DNA from: JAVBLG01 sp031553655
GTDB lineage: Bacteria > Desulfobacterota > Desulfovibrionia > Desulfovibrionales > Desulfovibrionaceae
Direction: 5' to 3'
NCBI GenBank assembly: GCA_031553655.1
Contig: JAVBLG010000060.1
Location: 1 to 60,936 of the forward strand
Length of the DNA: 60,936 nt
A program made the translations under genes and the position numbers. The notes below the pieces were generated by a model. That model saw nothing but the letters and a program-made list of their open reading frames with translations. It ran no database searches and was not told the DNA's origin. Shown here in pieces: positions 25,467 through 34,300 of this stretch (positions are counted from its first letter, which is position 1; each line of letters opens with the position of its first letter).

Positions 25467-27507
25467 AGCGCACCACCTTCTCCATAAGCTCTTTTTCGTC
25501 AACGGGCTTGGAAACATGATCGTTCATACCCGCCTTCAGCGATTGATCCACATCATCCTTAAAAGCATTGGCCGTCATAGCTATTACCGGCACGTCGCGG
25601 CTGATGGCGCGGATTTCTCCTGTAGCCTGATATCCGCCCATAACCGGCATTTGCACGTCCATCAGAATCAAATCGTATGAAGCGGGAGAGGCGCTGAACA
25701 TTCGCACCGCCTCCAGACCGTCTTCGGCTTCCACCAGCCTGGCGCCGGTAGGTTCCAACAACGCCATTACGATTTCGCGGTTAATGTCCACATCATCCAC
25801 CACCATAATGGTTTTGCCCTCAAGAGCTCCTTCGGTGGAGGGCAAATTCGCCATTGCGGAATCCACCGCCCGCGCCTCCGGTTCCGGCACCGCTTTCAGC
25901 CTTGCGGTAAAGGCGAAGGTGCTGCCCTTGCCCGGCTCGCTGCTTACGGAAAAATGCCCGGCCATCTTTTCCACAATGCGTTTGCTAAGCGCCAACCCCA
26001 GCCCGGTTCCGCCATATTTGAGCGAAATCTGGTTGTCACCCTGCTCAAAGGGAGAAAACAGGCGCTTAATATGCTCTTCGCTGATGCCGATGCCCTGATC
26101 CTCAATTTCGAACAGCAGTGTCAAATTTTGTTCTTTGAGTGATACCAGCGCTACCCGCAAAAAAATTTCCGTGCGTTTGCCGCTGAATTTCACGGCATTT
26201 GACAGCACATTGGTAATTATCTGCGTGAGGCGGAGCGGATCACCGCAACAATAGGCGGGCACGTCAGAGTCAACGCTTATTGTTAGTTTTTGCTGCTTTT
26301 CCCCGGCCTGAACCTGAATGATAGAGCGTATGCCCGCCAAAATATCGGATAATCTGAAAATTTGTTCCGAAAGTTCCAATTTTCCGGCATCTATCTTGGA
26401 CATATCCAAAATATTATTGATCAGGCCGAGCAACACATCCGAGGCGGAAGAAATTTTTTCCAGATAACGCCTGGTACTTGAAGAAATCTCTTCCTTGAGG
26501 GCAAGGGAGGTCATGCCCACAATAGCGTTCATGGGTGTTCTTATTTCGTGGCTCATGCTGGAAAGGAAGCGGCTTTTGGCCATATTGGCCTGTTCGGCGG
26601 CGTTTTTGGCCTCCACCATTTCCTTTTCCGCACGGCGAATGTCGGAAATGTCCAACATGGTGTGGAAAAGTACTTTTTCTCCGTCAAGCCAGTTGATATA
26701 TTTGTCAATATGGCGGCTGTGCTGATCCAGCAGCGGCTGCACGTTCTCCCACACCAAAGTTTTCTCCGGTTCCTTGTCCAATTGATGTTTGGGGCAAAAC
26801 TCGCAGCGTTTCTCATAGCTCATAAAAAGGTCCCAACATTTTCTGCCGGAATAGTCCGAAGAAATATTGAAAGCTTTGAGCATGGGAATGTTTACAAACA
26901 GCAGATCATCCGTTTCTATGTCGGAGACATAAATATGCGCGTCCATGCTGTTGAGAATGGTTTCGGCAATGCGCCTGGAGTTGTCCAGCGCGTGCACGCG
27001 TTCGGAAATGTCAATGCACATGCCCACCATGCTTCTGGGGCTGCCGTCTTCATTATAGGAAAGTCTGGCGGAATTTTTGATATAGGTGACCGTGCCGTCG
27101 GGAAAGTCCAGTCGGGCGCTGGTAGCCAGTTCGGGACCAAAGCTGAAATTACGAAGAAAGTCTAAAAAATCCCTGTTGATTTCGTGATCCGTGATCGGCA
27201 CGAGATAATCCGCCCATTCCGTCGTGGTAAAGGGCCGCGTGTGTTCAATTCGGAATAGTTTGGCAAAATTTTCATCATAATGCATGCGATAGACGTCGCC
27301 CTCACGGAAAATCTCCCATACGCCCGCAGAGGAGCTTTCCAGAGCCACAGACAAACGCGTGTGCGCGGATTTGAATTCAGAAGCCGAAACTTCGGCCCTG
27401 ACGCGCAGATAATTCCTTTCTCTGGCCAGGGCACGGTTTTTTCTGAGCAGTGCAATGCTGAAAAACCAACCCGCCAGGGCAAGCAAAATAAGGATCAATT
27501 CCTGCAT
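25453..27507 (-). CDS. PAS-containing hybrid sensor histidine kinase (HK1)
   Basis: A 684-residue hybrid kinase. There is an N-terminal membrane helix (about 5-22) and a short coiled coil, then two PAS domains (about 40-170 and 175-295). Next come HisKA with the phospho-accepting His in SSMSHEIRTPMNAI (near 310), HATPase with NVLSNAVKF, DQGIGIS and GGTGLGLALSK, and a C-terminal receiver (VVDDVDINREI ... LILMDVQMPVMGG) with the acceptor Asp. No HPt domain follows, so phosphate must pass to a separate protein. The second PAS has Cys residues (KCW ... CEFC) shared with HK3. I chose the ATG giving MQELILILL; a TTG 33 bases upstream is also open. The stop codon lies inside hairpin H1. Confidence 0.9.
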   Translation of the reverse strand: MQELILILLALAGWFFSIALLRKNRALARERNYLRVRAEVSASEFKSAHTRLSVALESSSAGVWEIFREGDVYRMHYDENFAKLFRIEHTRPFTTTEWADYLVPITDHEINRDFLDFLRNFSFGPELATSARLDFPDGTVTYIKNSARLSYNEDGSPRSMVGMCIDISERVHALDNSRRIAETILNSMDAHIYVSDIETDDLLFVNIPMLKAFNISSDYSGRKCWDLFMSYEKRCEFCPKHQLDKEPEKTLVWENVQPLLDQHSRHIDKYINWLDGEKVLFHTMLDISDIRRAEKEMVEAKNAAEQANMAKSRFLSSMSHEIRTPMNAIVGMTSLALKEEISSSTRRYLEKISSASDVLLGLINNILDMSKIDAGKLELSEQIFRLSDILAGIRSIIQVQAGEKQQKLTISVDSDVPAYCCGDPLRLTQIITNVLSNAVKFSGKRTEIFLRVALVSLKEQNLTLLFEIEDQGIGISEEHIKRLFSPFEQGDNQISLKYGGTGLGLALSKRIVEKMAGHFSVSSEPGKGSTFAFTARLKAVPEPEARAVDSAMANLPSTEGALEGKTIMVVDDVDINREIVMALLEPTGARLVEAEDGLEAVRMFSASPASYDLILMDVQMPVMGGYQATGEIRAISRDVPVIAMTANAFKDDVDQSLKAGMNDHVSKPVDEKELMEKVVRYIMR

Positions 27508-27534
27508 TGCGGATTTCCGATTATTAAAAATATG

Positions 27535-27571
27535 TTTCAATCCACAGCCGGCTCAATCCGCCGGCTGACTC
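27535..27571 (-). repeat. R-family unit R2 (CRISPR-repeat-like, solitary)
   Basis: On the minus strand a perfect 8-base stem (CAGCCGGC/GCCGGCTG) with a short loop is followed by TGTGGATTGAAAC. It overlaps the region just before the HK1 start, so an upstream TTG start for HK1 would fall within it. It pairs with R1 at 20340. Confidence 0.6.
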
Positions 27572-27655
27572 CGTCTACGGAAATTTTGATGACGCGAAAG
27601 CTTTCAATATACTGTTACGTGTAACATTTTTTCCAAACAGGGGCTATGATACCCA

Positions 27656-27736
27656 ACTCAAATCACGCAAGCGCTACGATTAATCACCTTAAACAGATAA
27701 TTTTGTTAGTATACAAAATAAGATGCGTAAGCCCTG
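27656..27736 (+). repeat. D-family repeat, copy D2 (81 bp)
   Basis: This is the second copy of the unit at 7978-8058. It lies in the 304-base spacer between HK1 and the aminotransferase gene, which otherwise contains R2 and no credible gene. The five-palindrome array beside D1 is absent here. Confidence 0.75.
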
Positions 27737-27811
27737 TTATGATACACAATGAGGGCAGAAACATGAAAAATGCCTCTGCCCTCTTTATGTATTACGCGGT
27801 TATAATATGGA

Positions 27812-28921
27812 CTACAAGACCTTCTTCAGTGTATCAAGCAGTCTTTCCACGTTGTGCGGTCTGGCGGTATGGCCCATAAGGCCGATGCGCCAGATTTTTC
27901 CGGCCAGCGGTCCAAGGCCCGAGCCAATTTCAATATCGAATTCCTTGAGCAGTCTGGAGCGGATAGCCGCTTCGTCCACACCCTTGGGCACGCTTACGGC
28001 ATTAAGCATGGGCAGGCGGTAATCTTTGGCCACGGTCAATTCCAGGCCAAGGGCGGGCAGACCGGCGGCCAGTTGCTCATGGGCCGCGCGATGGCGGGCA
28101 AAGGCTTTTTCCTGCCCTTCGTTCAACACTTCGCCAAGAGCCGCGTAAAGGGCATACAGCATATTGATGGGGGCGGTATGGTGGTAGGTACGGGTAGTGC
28201 CTTCCCAGTAGCTGACGATCATAGCCAGATCAAGATACCAGTTGGGTACCTTGTTTTTACGACCTTTCAGCTTGGCCACAGCCTGTTCGGAAAAACTGAT
28301 CGGTGAAAGTCCGGGAGGACAGGAAAGGCACTTCTGGGTGCCGGAATAAACAGCATCGGCCTGCCAGGCGTCGATATTCACAGGCATGCCGCCAAGGCTG
28401 GTCACGCAGTCCACAATGTACAGAGCGCCATGGTCTTTCACCAGCTTGCCGATGGCTTCAACCGGAGAGCATACGCCGGTGGAGGTTTCGGCATGCACGA
28501 TGGAAACGATGTCGTATTTGTCCGAAGCCAATTTTTTGGCCACTTCATCGGGCAGCACGGGTTCGCCCCAGGTCACTTCCAGAGCGTCAACCTTGGCGCC
28601 AAGACGTCCGGCCACATCCTGCATGCGTTTGCCGAACACGCCGTTGGTGAGCACAAGCACCTTGTCGCCCGGCTCAACCAGGTTGACAAAGCAGGTTTCC
28701 ATACCGGCGGAACCGGTGCCGGACATGGGCATGGTCAGGTTATTTTTGGTGTTGAACACCTCTTTGAGTTGAACCTTGATGGCGTCCATCAGGGTAACAA
28801 AATAAGGATCGAGGTGGCCAATGGTAGGTTTGGCCAGGGCGGCGTAAACGGAATCGTGCACGCAGGAAGGGCCGGGGCCCATCAGAAGAGTATTCTTGAG
28901 TCCTTGTAAGAGATCCGCCAT
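27812..28921 (-). CDS. Class V aminotransferase, alanine-glyoxylate / serine-pyruvate type
   Basis: A PLP enzyme of fold type I, 369 residues, matching the alanine-glyoxylate aminotransferase group. The N-terminal LLMGPGPS and GHLDPYF segments are typical. MSGTGSAGMETCF (near 66) binds the cofactor phosphate, and the Schiff-base Lys is K197 in SGTQKCLSCPPG. It probably interconverts glyoxylate or a related 2-oxo acid and an amino acid. It is the last gene of a three-gene set (cupin, permease, aminotransferase), which suggests that the imported acid feeds this enzyme. The start ATG lies about 15 bases after AAGAAAA on the minus strand, with no strong ribosome binding site. Confidence 0.9.
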   Translation of the reverse strand: MADLLQGLKNTLLMGPGPSCVHDSVYAALAKPTIGHLDPYFVTLMDAIKVQLKEVFNTKNNLTMPMSGTGSAGMETCFVNLVEPGDKVLVLTNGVFGKRMQDVAGRLGAKVDALEVTWGEPVLPDEVAKKLASDKYDIVSIVHAETSTGVCSPVEAIGKLVKDHGALYIVDCVTSLGGMPVNIDAWQADAVYSGTQKCLSCPPGLSPISFSEQAVAKLKGRKNKVPNWYLDLAMIVSYWEGTTRTYHHTAPINMLYALYAALGEVLNEGQEKAFARHRAAHEQLAAGLPALGLELTVAKDYRLPMLNAVSVPKGVDEAAIRSRLLKEFDIEIGSGLGPLAGKIWRIGLMGHTARPHNVERLLDTLKKVL

Positions 28922-29021
28922 TGTTAAAACTCCATATTATTTTTCTTGAAAGAGCCGGAGCGGCGGCATGGCCGCCCCGGCCCGGGTATACGCCAGATGT
29001 AAGTTAATTGCCGGACAGAGT

Positions 29022-30674
29022 CTATGGCAGCACCGGAACCAGACCCGGCGCAACATAAGCCTGAATCAAAATCATGACTATCACTATGCAAAGCAAAATT
29101 ACCGAATACTTCAGCACCACGCGGAAGATGTCGGTTTCCCTGCCTACCAGCCCGGCAGCCGCGCAGGCTATGGCTATGGATTGCGGGGAAATGAGCTTGC
29201 CCATTATGCCGCCCACTTCGTTGGCGGCGATGGTGAGCACCGGGTTGAGGTTGAGGGCTTCAGCCGTAACCTGTTGCAGCTTGCCGAACAGGGCGCAGGA
29301 AGAAGTCACCGAGCCGGTGAGGAACACTCCCAGCCATCCGAGCACGGGCGAGAAGGCGGCAAACACTTTGTCAGTCTTGGCGAAGGCCAGGCCGAGGGTG
29401 TAGGATATGCCGGAATAGTTACAAAGATAGGCCAGACCGATAACGGAAACAACCGTAATCAGCGAGTAGCCGAGTTGCTTAACGGTGCCGACGAACACCT
29501 TGCCCACAGTCTGGGGCTTGATGCTCAGAATAACCACGGTGATCAGCGTGGCCAGCAGCATGGCCGTACCCGCGTAGCCGAAAACGTCCCACTTGAAGTT
29601 GGCGGCATAGGGGGTATTCTTGGCCATAATGGGCTGTGTTATATGTATAAGCTTATCAAGACCTGGCCAGCTGGGTATGCTCACAAACAAGCTGGTACCG
29701 GCAAGCCAAGTCTTGAAGGCCTTGGTGCCCCAGATGGTCATCATAACGGTAACCAGAAGAAAGCCGCTCCAGGCCTTGAATATCTGGCTTCCGCTATAAT
29801 CAACCTTGGCCATGGAAACGCCGTTGTCGCGCATATGGTCGAATTCCCACACTTCAGAAGGCTGCCATACCTTGAGGAAGCCGATAATCACAGCCATGGT
29901 CACCAGCGGGGTGATCACGCTGGGCAGTTCCGGGCCCAGGGTGGAGGCTATGCCATAGCTGACCACTCCGTAGGTGACGCCGGTAACCAAAATGGCCGGC
30001 AGCACGGCGAAGGTTTTGCGGAATCCGCACATAACCCACAGGGTGGCGAAGGGGATGATGATGGACACCACGGCGCAGTTGGCCGCCACGGCCTTGGTGA
30101 GGGTCATGAGATCAATGCCGGTAACCTTGGCCATGGTCATGGTAGGTACGCCCACGGGGCCGAAGGGCACCGGGGGCACGTTGGCCACCAGGCACACGAT
30201 GGCTGCGGTCATGGGCTGGAAGCCCAGGCCAATGAGAATTGCTGCGGATATGGCCACGGGAGCGCCCTGCCCGGCCGCGCCTTCGAGAAACGCGGAAAAG
30301 GCAAAGGCGATAAGCAAGGCCTGCATTCTGCGGTCGTTGCTGATAAAGGCTATGGAGCCCTTGATCACGTCGAACTGGCCGGAAGCCACAATGAGGTTAT
30401 ACAAAAACAATGAGGTAAAAATGATGTAACCAATTGGGAAAAGACCATTGGCCACGCCCAGCCCGGTGGCGGACACGGCCATGGTGAAAGGCATGCCGAA
30501 AACGATAGTGGCTACCAGAAAGGCTACCCCCAGGGTGCCCAGACCGGCCTGATAGCCTTTCATGCGTTTTATGGTAAGGGCCCACAGCAGGAAAAGAACC
30601 GGCAGGGCCGCGAACACGGCGGAAATAATGATGTTGTCAAAAACCGGAGCATAATTGTGTACCCAAGGCGTCAT
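29022..30674 (-). CDS. L-lactate permease family transporter
   Basis: A 550-residue integral membrane protein with about 12-14 hydrophobic segments, of normal length for LctP/LldP/GlcA. The N-terminus MTPWVHNYAPVFDN and the loop FLEGAAGQGAPVAI (near residue 120) are characteristic, as is GSVTSSCALFGKLQ near 460. Family members import lactate, glycolate or other 2-hydroxy acids with protons. The neighbouring glyoxylate-type aminotransferase favours glycolate or a related acid over lactate, but this is inference. The start ATG is preceded by AGGAGCC. It is the middle gene of a minus-strand set of three. Confidence 0.92.
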   Translation of the reverse strand: MTPWVHNYAPVFDNIIISAVFAALPVLFLLWALTIKRMKGYQAGLGTLGVAFLVATIVFGMPFTMAVSATGLGVANGLFPIGYIIFTSLFLYNLIVASGQFDVIKGSIAFISNDRRMQALLIAFAFSAFLEGAAGQGAPVAISAAILIGLGFQPMTAAIVCLVANVPPVPFGPVGVPTMTMAKVTGIDLMTLTKAVAANCAVVSIIIPFATLWVMCGFRKTFAVLPAILVTGVTYGVVSYGIASTLGPELPSVITPLVTMAVIIGFLKVWQPSEVWEFDHMRDNGVSMAKVDYSGSQIFKAWSGFLLVTVMMTIWGTKAFKTWLAGTSLFVSIPSWPGLDKLIHITQPIMAKNTPYAANFKWDVFGYAGTAMLLATLITVVILSIKPQTVGKVFVGTVKQLGYSLITVVSVIGLAYLCNYSGISYTLGLAFAKTDKVFAAFSPVLGWLGVFLTGSVTSSCALFGKLQQVTAEALNLNPVLTIAANEVGGIMGKLISPQSIAIACAAAGLVGRETDIFRVVLKYSVILLCIVIVMILIQAYVAPGLVPVLP

Positions 30675-30789
30675 ATCAAAGGCTCCTATGTTGGGGTTGG
30701 CACGCTCCCAAAGCCAAACAGAGGGGGGCGAAAATGCGCGTCACGCTCTTTTTCCGCCCCACAAAACCGTCGGCTCCGCCATATGTGTT

Positions 30790-31155
30790 TTACCAGGTTT
30801 CTTTTTGCTTGGTGAAGAGGATCACGGCAATATAGGTCAGGTCGCCCGAGCCTATGTTTTCAATACCGTGGCAGCCGCCGTCCGGGCAGAAATTGACATC
30901 GCCGGGGCCGACTTCCAGATCAACGCCGTTGTCGTGAAGCTTGGCCTTGCCGTCGAGAATATAATACACCTCACTGTCGCCCTCGTGTTTGTGGATGCCC
31001 ACCGATGCTCCCGGAGGAATGGTGGTTTTCACAAACAGCCTTCCGGCGCCCTGGGCCATATCAATGTCCATGAAATGATCAAAACGCACTTCGCCTTTGC
31101 CGCCGCGGAAATCTTTGTGGACGTCCACTTTCACTTCAGACTTTTTTCTAATCAT
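30790..31155 (-). CDS. Small cupin-domain protein
   Basis: A 121-residue single-domain cupin. The metal site is visible as HKHEGDSEVYYILDG (two His and a Glu near residues 57-63) and CHGIENIG (His near 95). It is cytoplasmic. Such proteins act as small isomerases, dioxygenases or ligand sensors, and the substrate cannot be read here. It is transcribed ahead of the permease and aminotransferase with a 115-base spacer, so a role in the same pathway is likely. Confidence 0.85.
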   Translation of the reverse strand: MIRKKSEVKVDVHKDFRGGKGEVRFDHFMDIDMAQGAGRLFVKTTIPPGASVGIHKHEGDSEVYYILDGKAKLHDNGVDLEVGPGDVNFCPDGGCHGIENIGSGDLTYIAVILFTKQKETW

Positions 31156-31276
31156 TTTGCCTCACTCCTGTTCTTTTATAGTATTGTGAAAATTATCACC
31201 AATAACCGAAAAGGTCTCCGGTTAAAACCTTCGTTGCCGACTATAACTTAACCTAAGCATAACATTATTATAATTA

Positions 31277-33832
31277 CTATGTAAATATGCTGTCCGTACT
31301 TTCCCCGTGGCGGGCAAACACCCCGTCGAGCATATCCAACACAACAGACAGCACAATGGGCTTGCTCAGGTGGAAATTCATGCCCGAATTCAACGCCTCG
31401 GCCATGTCTTCTTTAAGCACATTGGCAGTCATGGCGGCAATAAAAATTTTGCCCGCATCCTGCCGCTCAAGAGCGCGTATTTCCCGCGTGGCCGAGCATC
31501 CATCGAGCACGGGCATTTGCATATCCATAAAAATCACACTGTACCAGCCCACGGGAGACGTGGCCACTTTTTCCACAGCCTCACGCCCTGTTTCGGCCTC
31601 GTCCATTTCCATACCGGTATCGCGCAGTAATTCCATAATAATTTCGCGATTGATATCAATGTCATCCACTATCAGTGCCCGCCTGCCGGAATAGTCCCTC
31701 ACCAGCGAGCCGCCGGATAACTCCCGCGTGCCGCGCCCGGCATGCTCCCCCGCGTCGCGAGCCGGCACGCGTATGGAAAAGGAAAAGATACTACCCTTGC
31801 CCGGCTCGCTCTCCAGACTGATTTTGCCGCCCATCATGCTCACAATATCGCGGGCAATGCCAAGACCCAGCCCCGTGCCGCCATAGGCGCGGCTTATCCG
31901 GCTGTCGGCCTGCTCAAAGGGCTGGAAAATGCGCTCCGCATCGCGCGGATCAATGCCTATGCCGCGGTCGCTCACCATAAATTTGAACACGGAGTAGCCG
32001 TCCGCAAAGGATTCCTCCCGTGCTTCAAGGCGTATTTCGCCGCCTTGCGGGGAAAACTTTACGGCATTGGAGAGCATGTTCAACAATACCTGATTAAGAC
32101 GCAGCGAATCCCCGGTAATGATATCGTGTTCTATATTTTCAAGCCGTAACGATATGGACAGGCCCTTTTCCCCGGCGCGCGCCTCCATCATGTAGGCTAC
32201 TGAGCGCATGTCTTCACTCAAGGAAAAGTCCATCTCGTCCAATGTAAGTTTGCCGGCCTCTATTTTGGCCAGATCGAGCACATCATTTACTATTCCCAGC
32301 AAATGCCCGCAGGAATCCTCTATATGGGTCAGGCAACCGCGTATTTTACCGATATCGGTCAGGCTGGAGGCTATTTGCGTCATGCCGCTGATGGCGTTCA
32401 TCGGTGTGCGTATCTCGTGGCTCATATGTGAAAGAAAGGCGCTCTTGGCCAGGCTGGCCGCCTCGGCTTCATTTCTCGAGCGCACAATCATGGTTACATC
32501 GCTGAGCATGAGCATGAAACAGGGCGACGCCGGTTCCTCCGGCGCGGCTTCGTCATCTTCCCCAACGCGCAGGAGCAGCATAATGTAATTGCGTATATCC
32601 CCCTCGGTGGTGGTCAAAGATATTTCCGCCGAAAAAGAGGCTTCACCCTTCCCGGAGGCAAGTTCCCTCACCCTCTCTAACGTATTACCGTGCAGGAGCC
32701 CGCACAGGAATCCGGTATCCATATCCGTGCCGTGCATCTCGGCAAAGCGCCGCATGGCCTTGTTGCAATGCAGTGGGTTGGAAGTTTGATCCATAAGGCA
32801 AAATGAGTCGGAAATGGCGTCAAAATGCCTGCACACCACATCGAGAGTCTTATTCACCCCGGATATGATATGCTTGTAATCGCCCTGATATTGCGAAACG
32901 TCGGCCCTGCGTCCAAGCAGGCCGTCACGCACGGCGCGCATTATGCTTTCTATATCCAGCAGGAGCCGCGATATGCTGCCGGACATGCTGGTAAAAGCGA
33001 TGGCAAGGCTGCCTATTTCATCCCGCCGTCCAAGCATTGACGGAGGAAGAGACAGGTCCACGTCTCCCTGTGATAATCTCCTGGCTCCTTCTGTTATATG
33101 GCGCAGGGGCAGGCTTAAGGTATAGCGCACCATTAAAAAACAAATCAGAGAAAATGACAGCAGAGAAGCGGCCAATGCGCCCACAATCACCATGCGGTAA
33201 TCGTTCATTTGCGCGTGCAGCGGGGCGATGTCGATATCCGTGCCCACAAAGGCCACTACTTTGCGCGCCGAATTGAATATGGGAGCATAGGCGTAATACA
33301 GTTCCCCATACCGTTCGTTATAATACACGGCCTTATCAAATCCTTTTCCGGTAGCCAGCACTGTCTCCGCGCCTTCGTATTCGTCCACGGTTTCATTGCG
33401 GCCAAGGGCGTATTTTTCCCCGGGAAATTCCTCGGCGTGGGTGGCGTCGTAAATGTAAGTGTACATTCCCTGTACGCCGTTATCCACCAGAATATAAAAA
33501 AACTTGGCATCCATTTTCGCTTTGAGCGCGTCCATATGTTTGGCAAATTTTTCGTATTTTTCATCAACAGTGAGTGTTTTGGCGAAATGTTCCACCAAAT
33601 TGCCGTCGATTACATCGGCGGCCAGAGCGTTGCTGGTGAGACACATCTTGTTGCTGTAATTGTAAAACGATATCCAGTACATTTTATAACTGACGGCGGC
33701 CAGGACGCAGGTCATTACAAAAAACATTAGGGACGCGTAAAAAATGATGCGTCCGGCTATACTGCCGAAAACGCCCTTCTTGTTGAATATGGGCTCATTG
33801 TCTTGTTTTGGAGTAAGGACAAATTCGGACAT
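31277..33832 (-). CDS. Hybrid sensor histidine kinase with periplasmic sensor and HAMP (HK2)
   Basis: An 851-residue membrane kinase. The first membrane helix is at about 26-48. A periplasmic domain of about 160 residues contains KAVYYNERYGELYYAYAPI and AFVGTDIDI, a Cache-like signature. The second helix is at about 212-236, and HAMP is at about 236-290. A PAS-like region (330-450), HisKA (SHMSHEIRTPMNAI, near 475), HATPase (NMLSNAVKF, GGTGLGLGIA) and a receiver (IVDDIDINREI ... IFMDMQMPVLDG) follow. There is no HPt. The C-terminal half closely resembles HK1 and HK3, so the three probably share ancestry and possibly partners. The gene is transcribed away from secA. Confidence 0.9.
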   Translation of the reverse strand: MSEFVLTPKQDNEPIFNKKGVFGSIAGRIIFYASLMFFVMTCVLAAVSYKMYWISFYNYSNKMCLTSNALAADVIDGNLVEHFAKTLTVDEKYEKFAKHMDALKAKMDAKFFYILVDNGVQGMYTYIYDATHAEEFPGEKYALGRNETVDEYEGAETVLATGKGFDKAVYYNERYGELYYAYAPIFNSARKVVAFVGTDIDIAPLHAQMNDYRMVIVGALAASLLSFSLICFLMVRYTLSLPLRHITEGARRLSQGDVDLSLPPSMLGRRDEIGSLAIAFTSMSGSISRLLLDIESIMRAVRDGLLGRRADVSQYQGDYKHIISGVNKTLDVVCRHFDAISDSFCLMDQTSNPLHCNKAMRRFAEMHGTDMDTGFLCGLLHGNTLERVRELASGKGEASFSAEISLTTTEGDIRNYIMLLLRVGEDDEAAPEEPASPCFMLMLSDVTMIVRSRNEAEAASLAKSAFLSHMSHEIRTPMNAISGMTQIASSLTDIGKIRGCLTHIEDSCGHLLGIVNDVLDLAKIEAGKLTLDEMDFSLSEDMRSVAYMMEARAGEKGLSISLRLENIEHDIITGDSLRLNQVLLNMLSNAVKFSPQGGEIRLEAREESFADGYSVFKFMVSDRGIGIDPRDAERIFQPFEQADSRISRAYGGTGLGLGIARDIVSMMGGKISLESEPGKGSIFSFSIRVPARDAGEHAGRGTRELSGGSLVRDYSGRRALIVDDIDINREIIMELLRDTGMEMDEAETGREAVEKVATSPVGWYSVIFMDMQMPVLDGCSATREIRALERQDAGKIFIAAMTANVLKEDMAEALNSGMNFHLSKPIVLSVVLDMLDGVFARHGESTDSIFT

Positions 33833-34300
33833 TTCAGGCTCGCGGGAAGATGGATTATATTGCCGCGCCCGCCGAGGCGTCTAAACGCCAAAAGGTACGG
33901 GCAAAACGGATATAAATTAAGATAGGCGCAAAATATAATACATTATATTGATAAAGTATAGACAGTTGATTTATCAGTCTCGGGCAAGAGCACTATAAGC
34001 CCCGCCCTGGAGCGCTGCTTCGGGCACGCGCAAGCGGATAGTGGCCCCCACAGCCAGTAGTGGGCGGCAACTTGGCGTCAGACGAAGAAGGCAAATTTTC
34101 CGCGAGGTGAGTGTACTCCTCTGGTACTCGACCCGAGCGGAAAATGCAGCCTGACGAAGTATCACGCCAAATTGCCGCCCACTACCAATTTGCCAAGTGA
34201 ACCTTTATGCTTTATATTATGAATTTGCGTTTGAAACGCCGCCGGTTTACCGGCACGGCCAACGCCAAAAATACGAATCTGACCGACCGCCGGAGATAAT
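33833..34300. other. 468-base spacer between HK2 and secA
   Basis: This divergent spacer holds no credible gene. It is AT-rich at 33900-33960, where promoters for either gene could lie (for example TTGATAAAGTATAGAC near 33950). A GC-rich stretch follows at 33981-34056 with no clear hairpin, then element E3, then a short region before the secA start. I cannot assign the GC-rich stretch to a known RNA. Confidence 0.5.
34057..34185 (-). repeat. E-family palindromic element E3 (129 bp)
   Basis: The ends pair as GTAGTGGGCGGCAA and its complement, then TTGGCGT/ACGCCAA and ATTTTCCGC/GCGGAAAAT. The apex at 34109-34130 (GAGTGTACTC ... GGTACTCG) matches E1. It is canonical on the minus strand. It lies between divergent genes, so it cannot be a terminator for either. 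Confidence 0.85.

Noticed and set aside
20340..27571. CRISPR array
   Set aside because: The two R units are 7 kb apart, with no spacer-repeat series and no cas genes.
28968..30413. A 481-codon open frame antisense to the permease
   Set aside because: Rich in His and Gly without a domain, and fully covered by the lactate-permease gene on the other strand.
33981..34056. Known ncRNA (SRP or 6S RNA) in the GC-rich part of the HK2-secA spacer
   Set aside because: It lacks the SRP loop motifs and a convincing long stem. Left as unassigned.
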